Source: Microcaldota archaeon (lineage in GTDB: Archaea > Micrarchaeota > Micrarchaeia > Anstonellales > Anstonellaceae). Taken from it: a stretch of 37,285 nucleotides of DNA. The position numbers were made by a program, and so were the translations under genes. The notes beneath the pieces were generated by a model. It made no database searches. It saw only the letters and a list, made by a program, of their open reading frames with translations, and was not told the origin of the DNA. Of this stretch, positions 1 through 5,606 are shown piece after piece (positions within the stretch are counted from its first letter, which is position 1; every line of letters starts with the position of its first letter). Where the stretch lies: assembly GCA_026396415.1 (NCBI GenBank), contig JAPLWX010000010.1, positions 1-37,285 of the forward strand. Reading direction: 5' to 3'.

Positions 1-162
1 GCCTCAGAGCCTTCAGACACATCGTCACCGACGTGCCACCTACAATCTTGGCTATTGAATAAGGCTGGGTTACATCACCTCAATTCAAGCTGGACTTTAA
101 CCAGCTGGATTCATGACCTGCTGGGCGTGCCGTCGTAAAATCAGATTTCAGGGCGGGGGGAC

Positions 163-214
163 TTGAACTACCGGTTCAACGCCCTGTCAGGGCGAAAGTA
201 GTTTGAAAACTACT
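163..214. ncRNA. Three adjoining perfect hairpins (structured RNA or element end)
   Basis: Three perfect inverted repeats follow one another with almost no spacing: TTGAAC/GTTCAA at 163-179, CGCCCT/AGGGCG at 180-194 and AGTAGTTT/AAACTACT at 197-214. Parts of the minus strand resemble the 3' half of a long-variable-arm tRNA, but no D arm or paired T stem can be made, so I do not call a tRNA. It could be a structured RNA or the end of a mobile element. Confidence 0.35.
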
Positions 215-254
215 GAACAGCGTATGCTTACATTCCGAGTAGCTTTTGAACAAA

Positions 255-310
255 TCTTGTCACTTATGACTAACAAGAAAGACATATCTTGTCATGTTTG
301 ACTAACAAGA
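255..310. promoter_or_regulatory. Two 24-bp operator-like direct repeats
   Basis: Two nearly identical 24-bp units lie at 255-278 and 287-310, 32 bp apart (about three helical turns). Each begins TCTTGT and ends ACAAGA, so each unit has inverted ends as well. They sit directly upstream of the TATA element of the ATPase gene, where a bound repressor or activator would act on transcription factor binding. Confidence 0.6.
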
Positions 311-316
311 TGAAAG

Positions 317-325
317 AAATATAAA
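317..325 (+). promoter_or_regulatory. TATA box of the ATPase gene
   Basis: AAATATAAA is centred about 26 bases before the ATG at 347. Archaeal transcription starts roughly 25 bases past the TATA centre, so the mRNA should begin at or next to the start codon. No Shine-Dalgarno sequence is visible, which fits a leaderless message. Confidence 0.6.
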
Positions 326-346
326 CTTTAGCCCCCTAATATTGTC

Positions 347-1675
347 ATGTACGAAAAAGCAGCGGGAGTGATGGAGCGGGCAAGCCCGTGGTGGACAACC
401 GGCGCAGTGGATAAAGCCAATCTTGGCGTTGAGAGGCAGGCATATCTGAAAGAGGTCGTGCACGAGCTTGAATCCGAGATGGTCCTTGTAATCACGGGAA
501 TACGCCGCGCAGGAAAAACCACGCTTATGAACCAGGCAATCCAGCAGCTGATAGACGGGGGCGTGAAGCCAAAGCGGATTCTTTACCTTTCCCTGGAGGC
601 ATTTGAGGTAAAACAGGCGTTCAAGTCAATAACTGAAATCGCGGACGCATTCTCGACAATATCATCAGGAGACAAGCTGTATCTTTTTCTCGATGAAGTC
701 CACTACTTCGATGATTGGGAAACGCAGGTGAAGACGGTTTTTGACCGCAACAAGTCGCGCATGAAAATAGTGGTGTCGGGCTCATCGGCGACCCTTTTGA
801 AAAGCAAAAAGGCGACCGCGCTGACAGGCAGGAATGTACCGATGACCGTGTATCCGTTCTCTTTTTCCGAGTTCATAAAACTAAGAAATGCGAAGTTGCC
901 GACCCCAAAGGAAGACTTCGGTGCGAATTGGAGGCTGTTTTCGCAGAATCAGGATTCCATACAAAAATTGCTCTACGAATACCTTGCCTATGGCGGCTTT
1001 CCGCAGATTTGCACCACATCTGATGCGCAAGACAAGAAAAAGTACCTGCAAATTTCGCTTGACGACATAATCTTCAAGGACATCGTGAAAATCTGGGAGA
1101 TAAAAGACGTCAATGCGATAAGCAATCTCGCATTGTACCTTCTTCAGAGCGGCTGCATAGCCCAGCGTTTCAGCTATCGGAAGATTTCCGATGCCAACTC
1201 AATAGACATAAACACGACCATGAATTATGCGGGCTACCTGAATCTGTGCCATCTCTTCTTCTTTGTGGAATATTACTCGAAAGCCCTTGCCAGCAGGTTC
1301 AGGAAGGAGAAGAAGGTGTTTGCCATTGACACCGGGTTGAGCAATGCCCGTTTTCCATCGGAAAACTTCGGGGCGCTATCTGAAAATGCAGCGTTCCTCC
1401 AGCTGCTAAGAAAGGGCAAGAGCGTTTTTTATTGGAAGGACAAATACGAAGTCGATTTGGTAGTTGATGAGTTTGGCAAAGGGCCGCTTCCGATTGAGGT
1501 AAAATACCAAAACGAGATAAACCCTGAGGATTTTAAGGGGCTTTACTCATTTTTCAAGTACTTTGAAAAAGTGAAATATGGCATAATGGTCACGAAAGAC
1601 AGGTTTGAAACGCATAAAACAGATGATGGAAGAACCGTCCAGCTTGTGCCCCTTTGGCTGTTCCTGCTGTCATAA
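347..1675 (+). CDS. AAA ATPase, AAA_14/DUF4143 family
   Basis: This 442-residue protein has the archaeal ATPase layout. The Walker A motif GIRRAGKTT is at residues 51-59, a Walker B-like LYLFLDEVHY near 105-115, and a sensor-like VVSGSSATLL near 140. The C-terminal half is DUF4143-like and ends with an EVDLVV...PIEVKY pattern, resembling the D-EXK core of PD-(D/E)XK nucleases. Members are common in archaea and bacteria, often in variable regions, and their biological role is mostly unproven. The gene stands alone, appears leaderless, and has its own repeat-type operator. Its stop codon lies inside the left terminal repeat of the hairpin element at 1669-1838. Family assignment is firm; a role in defence or in DNA or protein handling is only inference. 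Confidence 0.85.
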   Translation: MYEKAAGVMERASPWWTTGAVDKANLGVERQAYLKEVVHELESEMVLVITGIRRAGKTTLMNQAIQQLIDGGVKPKRILYLSLEAFEVKQAFKSITEIADAFSTISSGDKLYLFLDEVHYFDDWETQVKTVFDRNKSRMKIVVSGSSATLLKSKKATALTGRNVPMTVYPFSFSEFIKLRNAKLPTPKEDFGANWRLFSQNQDSIQKLLYEYLAYGGFPQICTTSDAQDKKKYLQISLDDIIFKDIVKIWEIKDVNAISNLALYLLQSGCIAQRFSYRKISDANSIDINTTMNYAGYLNLCHLFFFVEYYSKALASRFRKEKKVFAIDTGLSNARFPSENFGALSENAAFLQLLRKGKSVFYWKDKYEVDLVVDEFGKGPLPIEVKYQNEINPEDFKGLYSFFKYFEKVKYGIMVTKDRFETHKTDDGRTVQLVPLWLFLLS

Positions 1676-1838
1676 GACGCAACGAAACCCGGAGCGAACG
1701 TGGGCTTGACATCAGCATTTTCGTCGTCCACTTTGCCCACTGGCAAAGGGACCCCTTTTCGCAGAGCGAAAAGAGGGCAACGAACATGTCTGATGCATTT
1801 TCGGTTCGCCGAAAATGCACACGGTCGCATCTTATGAC
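1669..1838. repeat. 170-bp element with terminal inverted repeats and three perfect hairpins
   Basis: The ends form an inverted repeat, GTCATAAGACGC at 1669-1680 against GCATCTTATGAC at 1827-1838, with one mismatch. Inside are three perfect hairpins: 1731-1748 (CTTTGCC, 4-base loop), 1755-1773 (CTTTTCGC, loop AGA) and 1795-1818 (10-bp stem closed by a TTCG loop). The element has no credible open frame. It could be a MITE-like mobile element, a structured RNA, or a transcription terminator region for the ATPase gene, whose stop codon it includes. Confidence 0.5.
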
Positions 1839-2067
1839 TTAACTTCGCCACTTTGAGAAAGCTTCCGCTGATTTTCAGCCCCAACAGCATTTGACACCTA
1901 GCAAAATGCGAACGCGCGAGGTTGTTTTTTAAATTCCTCACATATAAGAAGCCTGCCTTGGGCTTATCGAAGAGGAACGTGGGCGTTGGAGTCTCGCCCC
2001 TACACCTGTCCGGGGCGTTGAGTTCCAATCCAAGTCCGAGGCGAAATGCCTTTTGTGAGGTTTTGCT
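1676..2067. other. Non-coding stretch between the ATPase and a small gene
   Basis: Apart from the hairpin element ending at 1838 and a second hairpin at 1986-2028, this stretch holds only short spurious frames. A TTTTTTAAA run at 1924-1932 is a plausible TATA element for the downstream gene or for an RNA covering the second hairpin. Confidence 0.45.
1986..2028 (+). ncRNA. Leader hairpin with internal loop
   Basis: A long imperfect hairpin forms from TTGGA (1986-1990) with TCCAA (2024-2028) and CGCCCC (1995-2000) with GGGGCG (2012-2017). It lies 39 bases before the GTG of the next gene and could be a regulatory leader or an H/ACA-like guide RNA. No ACA box could be placed with confidence. Confidence 0.3.
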
Positions 2068-2382
2068 GTGGCTGAAAACAGGAAAAAGGAAGAAAAGAAG
2101 ATCGATTTTGCAAACGACAAGAAGCTCTCCGAGCTCCTGGAGAAGTTTGACAGGGAATTCACCAAGGAAATGGCAGGCAGGCCCTATCTTCTCGTGGCAA
2201 CGTCAGGCTATGAAATCGGCAGGGACGGCGACAAGTCCACGCTTGCCTCGCAGTGGAGCTGGCGCTCCAACGTGCTTGTAGGCACCGAGGACAGCGACAA
2301 GATGGCGGAGTTCCTCGCCAACCAGCTCAAGGAAGTCTCCGACCACCCGGCATACGGCGTGAAGAAGAAGTACAAGAAGTAA
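2068..2382 (+). CDS. Small hypothetical protein, 104 aa
   Basis: I do not recognise this protein. The first 40 residues are highly charged and probably helical (KKEEKKIDFAN), followed by a more compact part containing PYLLVATSGYEI, WSWRS and a helical tail ending in a basic KKKYKK. It has no signal peptide, membrane segment or cysteines, so it is probably cytoplasmic, possibly nucleic-acid binding because of its basic ends. The start is GTG, supported by GTGAGG eight bases upstream. Codon use matches the neighbouring core genes. It is transcribed alone; the gene to its right is convergent. Confidence 0.65.
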   Translation: MAENRKKEEKKIDFANDKKLSELLEKFDREFTKEMAGRPYLLVATSGYEIGRDGDKSTLASQWSWRSNVLVGTEDSDKMAEFLANQLKEVSDHPAYGVKKKYKK

Positions 2383-2438
2383 AGCCTGCCTTGATTCTTT
2401 TTGCTTTTCCTATTTTCGCGGCGTTTTTTCCAATGCGC

Positions 2439-2849
2439 TCACTTGGAAAAGTAGAACTGCAGCGAGCGCGAGACTATCTTGATGCTGGTCAGGATGAAGC
2501 CTGCAAACACGATGACCAGCACCTGCACGCTCATGCTGGCAAAGAAGTACAGGAAAATCGCGGATGTGGAGGGCAGGATATAGGCGAGTATGGCAAAGTT
2601 CATGAGGTCCTCGATCGATTTTGACGGCGTGAGGAGCGCGGCTGCATATTCCCTGGTCCTCAGGCGCTTGAAGACGAGATATTCGTTCCCCCCCACGAGC
2701 ATCACGCCGAGCGAGAAGAGCAGCACGCCCAGGCTGAAATTCGCAAACACCATGCAAAGCGTGCCGATTATGATAAGGATGGAAAAGGAAATTGTGAACA
2801 GGAGCGAAATGCGCGAAAACTGCTCCTTTTCATTCGACCACAGTATCAT
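2439..2849 (-). CDS. Four-helix membrane protein, 136 aa
   Basis: After a short hydrophilic start (residues 1-12) the protein has two adjacent hydrophobic segments, a charged central loop with EYLVFKRLRTREY, and two further hydrophobic segments, so four membrane helices in all. No family is recognised. I chose the ATG at 2849 because GAGGT lies five bases upstream; a longer frame to 2966 would run into the enolase gene. The enolase stop codon is only 22 bases upstream, so the two are probably cotranscribed, although nothing links their functions. Confidence 0.7.
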   Translation of the reverse strand: MILWSNEKEQFSRISLLFTISFSILIIIGTLCMVFANFSLGVLLFSLGVMLVGGNEYLVFKRLRTREYAAALLTPSKSIEDLMNFAILAYILPSTSAIFLYFFASMSVQVLVIVFAGFILTSIKIVSRSLQFYFSK

Positions 2850-2871
2850 GGTTTTACCTCTTTCAAAAAGC

Positions 2872-4131
2872 CTATAATACGATGCCTGACGCCCGCGCAA
2901 AGCCGCCGGATGGCAGCTCTTCCTCAATCTGCAGCAGGCGGTTGTACTTTGCCGTCCTCTCGGCACGGCAGGGGGCGCCTGCTTTTATCTGCCCGAAGCC
3001 AAGCCCGACTGCAATGTCCGCGATTGACGCATCCTCCGTTTCGCCCGAGCGATGGGAGACGACCACGCCGAGATGGTTCCTGCGGCAAAGCACGGCTGCA
3101 CTGATTGCCTCGGAAAGCGTGCCCACCTGGTTCACCTTGAGAAGGAGGGAGGACAGCGAGCCGCATTCTATTGCTTTGGCGAGCCTTTCCACGTTTGTCA
3201 CAGTAAGGTCGTCCGCCACGAGCTGCACCCTGCCTGCCAATCGCGCGCGAAGGGCGGCGAAATCCTGGAACGCCTCCTCGCAGAACGGGTCTTCGAGGCT
3301 GATTATCGGGTGGCTCTTCGCAAGGGAAACGTAGAAGTCGGACAGCTCGCCTGCGCTGAGGCGCTTCCCGTCCACCTTGTAGCTGGCGCTTTTTGCGTCG
3401 TAAAATGATGTTGCTGCCGCATCCATGGCAAGGAGCACTTTCTTCTGGTAGCCGCACTCGCCAATCGCCCTCTCAAGAAGCGCCAGGGCATCATCGGTGG
3501 AGCGGCAGGGAGGGGCAAAGCCGCCCTCGTCGCCCACCCCGGTTGCCTGCGCGCCGTATTTTTCCGCGATTATCCCGCGCAATGAATGGTAGATTTCCGA
3601 GCCTGCGCGCAGCGACTCGGAAAATGTGGGAAAGTAAAGGGGGAATATCATGAACTCCTGGATGGATACGCCGTTTCCCGCATGCTTGCCTCCGTTGAGC
3701 ACATTCAGCATGGGCGCGGGGATTTTTTTCCCCCCAAGGAGCCTGTAAAGCCCCACCCCGCGCTCGTTTGCGGCGCACTGCGCGCAAGCAAGCGATACAG
3801 CGGTGGTGGCATTCGCCCCGAGCCGGGATTTGTTTTCTGTCCCGTCCAATCCGCAAAGAAGCGCGTCAATGCCCTGCTGGTCCGACACGTCAAAGCCGGC
3901 AAGCGCGCGCGCAATCTTCCCGTTAACATTGGCAACCGCCTTTGAGACGCCCTTGCCGCCCCACTTCTTCCCTCCGTCGCGAAGCTCCAAAGCCTCGTGG
4001 ACGCCTGTGGAGGCGCCTGATGGCGAGGAAGCCCGTCCGTTTCCGCGCGCGGTATAAACGTCCGCCTGCACGGTCGGGTTGCCGCGGGAGTCAAGTATCT
4101 GCCGCGCGAAAACGCGCTTTATGGAGCCTAT
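2872..4131 (-). CDS. eno: Enolase (phosphopyruvate hydratase)
   Basis: Enolase interconverts 2-phosphoglycerate and phosphoenolpyruvate in glycolysis and gluconeogenesis, using Mg2+. The catalytic and metal-binding signatures are present: SGASTG, GVGDEGGFAPP, LLAMD, SLEDPF, VADD, LLLKVNQVGT, SHRSGETED and the final KAGAP. The conserved N-terminus (ARQILDSRGNPT) is encoded upstream of the first usable GTG at 4071, but no ATG, GTG or TTG exists in frame before the TAA stop that precedes it. An AUA codon at 4131, with GGTG five bases before it, gives the normal length of 419 residues. Starting at 4071 would delete the first beta strand. Enzyme identity is firm; the start codon is either a real AUA or a base error. 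Confidence 0.93.
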   Translation of the reverse strand: MGSIKRVFARQILDSRGNPTVQADVYTARGNGRASSPSGASTGVHEALELRDGGKKWGGKGVSKAVANVNGKIARALAGFDVSDQQGIDALLCGLDGTENKSRLGANATTAVSLACAQCAANERGVGLYRLLGGKKIPAPMLNVLNGGKHAGNGVSIQEFMIFPLYFPTFSESLRAGSEIYHSLRGIIAEKYGAQATGVGDEGGFAPPCRSTDDALALLERAIGECGYQKKVLLAMDAAATSFYDAKSASYKVDGKRLSAGELSDFYVSLAKSHPIISLEDPFCEEAFQDFAALRARLAGRVQLVADDLTVTNVERLAKAIECGSLSSLLLKVNQVGTLSEAISAAVLCRRNHLGVVVSHRSGETEDASIADIAVGLGFGQIKAGAPCRAERTAKYNRLLQIEEELPSGGFARASGIVL

Positions 4132-4159
4132 GGGAACACCGGAAAGCGTATGGGGGCAG

Positions 4160-4170
4160 AATTAAAAAAT
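4160..4170 (-). promoter_or_regulatory. Probable TATA box of enolase
   Basis: An AT-rich run (ATTTTTTAATT on the minus strand) lies about 34 bases before the proposed AUA start at 4131. It predicts transcription from about 4138-4142, leaving a leader just long enough to carry the GGTG ribosome-binding sequence. Confidence 0.45.
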
Positions 4171-4238
4171 AGTGAGGGCGCGATAAGCGCAAACACGCTT
4201 GCGCTATATGATGAAAACAGGAAAAATAGGGATGGCGC

Positions 4239-4418
4239 TCAGAGTGCCTTGAACTTCGCGCGCGTCTTCATGTTGGTCCAGCAGTCCCTGCAAATCACGT
4301 AGCGCGTGACCTTTTTCACGCGCTTTGCGCTCTTCTTGCAGGACTCGCAGACCATCTTGCCGCATGAGTTGCACTTCTCAAGCGTGTATTCCTGCCCGCT
4401 GCATCTTTCGCAAATCAA
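4239..4418 (-). CDS. 59-aa Cys-rich zinc-binding protein
   Basis: This short gene encodes eight cysteines, mostly in CxxC-type pairs: CERC, CNSC, CESC and CRDC, separated by a basic segment KKSAKRVKKVTRY. The spacing suggests a double zinc ribbon or B-box-like fold and a nucleic-acid or ribosome-associated role, as for many small archaeal zinc proteins. The start is TTG with a strong GGTGAT just upstream; the alternative GTG stops after three codons. A TATA-like GTTTATATT on the minus strand near 4460-4468 could serve it. Cysteine pattern, ribosome-binding site and core-like codon use support a real gene. Function is unknown. Confidence 0.75.
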   Translation of the reverse strand: MICERCSGQEYTLEKCNSCGKMVCESCKKSAKRVKKVTRYVICRDCWTNMKTRAKFKAL

Positions 4419-4487
4419 CCAATCACCGTTCCACTGTTCTCCCCGATATATGGGAAAACGAATATAAACCTGCTTCAGGGGGGCCGC

Positions 4488-5006
4488 CTATTTTTTCCCC
4501 TTTGCCCCAAGCATCCGCGGGAGCCCCCGGATGTTCTTCGGTCCGACCACGCCGGACAGGTCGGATATCCGCCTCCTTGCGACCATGCCTTTCCAGTTCC
4601 CCAATATCTTCGCGCTTATGAAGTAGGCGCTGCCCGCCGCGAGGATGCCGGTGGCTACCGTCAGGAGGGATGCCGCGGCAACGAGAGGGATGGTGAGCAT
4701 GATGGCCCCGAAAGAATAGGAAATCACGAGCTCGTGGAAATGATTGCCGGTGTTGGGGGCGTATTTCTCGATTATCCTGTTTGCCTCCATTTTTGCAGAT
4801 GACAGGATCTCTCCGCGCGCCTGAACGCTTTCGCCGGCTTTTTTCAGCTCGGCTGCAGTGCGCTCGTAGTGGCGCTGCAGCTCGCCAATCATGCCGTTTG
4901 CCGCCTGGCGGCTGCCGCAGCCGGAGATGACTTCCTGCATCGCCTTTTCATATGCGCCTACAAAATCAGGAGCGGCATGCTGCCGATGAGGGATGGATTC
5001 TTGCAT
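4488..5006 (-). CDS. Coiled-coil protein with two membrane helices, 172 aa
   Basis: Residues 15-90 are charged and helical, with heptad-like stretches suggesting a coiled coil. Two hydrophobic helices follow around residues 95-140, and the C-terminus is basic (MVARRRISDL and a final GAKGKK). No family is recognised. The ATG at 5006 is 25 bases from the TATA element at 5027-5035, so the message should be leaderless. The gene is divergent from the pilin-like gene at 5058 and uses the same TATA element; the pair may act together in the cell envelope, which is inference. Confidence 0.7.
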   Translation of the reverse strand: MQESIPHRQHAAPDFVGAYEKAMQEVISGCGSRQAANGMIGELQRHYERTAAELKKAGESVQARGEILSSAKMEANRIIEKYAPNTGNHFHELVISYSFGAIMLTIPLVAAASLLTVATGILAAGSAYFISAKILGNWKGMVARRRISDLSGVVGPKNIRGLPRMLGAKGKK

Positions 5007-5026
5007 GGCGGCATTTTGGATTGATG

Positions 5027-5035
5027 TATTAAAAA
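5027..5035. promoter_or_regulatory. Single TATA element shared by two divergent leaderless genes
   Basis: TATTAAAAA is the only good TATA candidate in the 51 bases between two divergent start codons. Its centre is 25 bases from the ATG at 5006 (minus strand) and 27 from the ATG at 5058 (plus strand), the distance expected for leaderless transcription both ways. Archaeal promoters normally get direction from the BRE, so opposed use of one element is noteworthy. Confidence 0.55.
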
Positions 5036-5057
5036 GCTTGCTTTCGCTGTTCCAGCC

Positions 5058-5501
5058 ATGAAAGGCATGAGACTGGTTTTCATTATTGCGCTGGCGTTGC
5101 CGCTCCTTTCCGCATCAAGCGGGCTTACGGCCCTTAAAGACGCGCTGAGCGCCCTTTGCACCGGCTTGACGTCGATGCTGCCGGTGGCGGGGATGCTGAT
5201 GACGCTGCTTGCGGCAGTGATATATGCCGCGGGGCAGATGATGGGCGCTGAGACGAGGGCGCGCGCCAATGTCTGGGCAACCGCAGCGCTCACCGGCGCG
5301 ATGATGGCAATACTGATATCAGTGATAGCGCCAAGCGTGATTGGCATGATTTATGGAAGCGCCGTATCCTGCAGCGGCTCCCCAGGAGGAGGCGGGGGCG
5401 GCGGGACGCCAAGCGGAGGAGAGGGCGGCGGGGGGCAAACAAGCGGTGGCGGCTCCACGCAAGGCGGGGGAGGGCTCGGCAGCGGCGCAGACGCAGGATG
5501 A
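5058..5501 (+). CDS. VirB2/TrbC-like small membrane protein with glycine-rich tail
   Basis: The 147-residue product starts with a hydrophobic signal-like segment (MKGMRLVFIIALALPLL), followed by two more hydrophobic segments joined by a short charged loop (GAETRARAN). This is the size and shape of VirB2/TrbC-type pilins and similar archaeal proteins. The last 45 residues are almost entirely glycine, serine and threonine, a low-complexity tail probably exposed outside the cell. No conserved secretion-ATPase gene is nearby, so pilin function is only suggested. It shares a promoter with the coiled-coil membrane protein at 4488. Confidence 0.6.
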   Translation: MKGMRLVFIIALALPLLSASSGLTALKDALSALCTGLTSMLPVAGMLMTLLAAVIYAAGQMMGAETRARANVWATAALTGAMMAILISVIAPSVIGMIYGSAVSCSGSPGGGGGGGTPSGGEGGGGQTSGGGSTQGGGGLGSGADAG

Positions 5502-5606
5502 GGCAGCCCGCAGGCTGGCGGCTTATTTTGCATGCGGAACAATCGCGGCAACCCCCCAGCAATTTGGCGGGCTTCTTAGCTGGAAAACGTTGGCAGCGCC
5601 ATTTGC

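Larger units (their letters stand above)
1..346. other. Non-coding stretch with a chain of hairpins
   Basis: No convincing gene lies here. The stretch contains a hairpin at 88-106 (AGCTGG, 7-base loop, CCAGCT), three adjoining perfect hairpins at 163-214, and then the duplicated repeat and TATA box that belong to the ATPase gene starting at 347. The left part may be the edge of a larger structured or mobile element that is cut by the window. Confidence 0.5.

Noticed and set aside
1-75. Minus-strand frame reading PYSIAKIVGGTS, faintly like an IS200/IS605 transposase
   Set aside because: It is about 20 codons, preceded by a stop and cut by the window edge. No catalytic His or Tyr motif is visible.
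120-260. tRNA-like sequence on the minus strand with an apparent long variable arm
   Set aside because: The anticodon-like loop and variable arm are there, but the T stem does not pair and no D arm or 5' acceptor strand is found. The region is better described as three hairpins.
1543-2028. 161-codon minus-strand frame
   Set aside because: It runs through the ATPase 3' end and the hairpin element, has no ribosome-binding site or TATA element, and its composition follows the palindromes.
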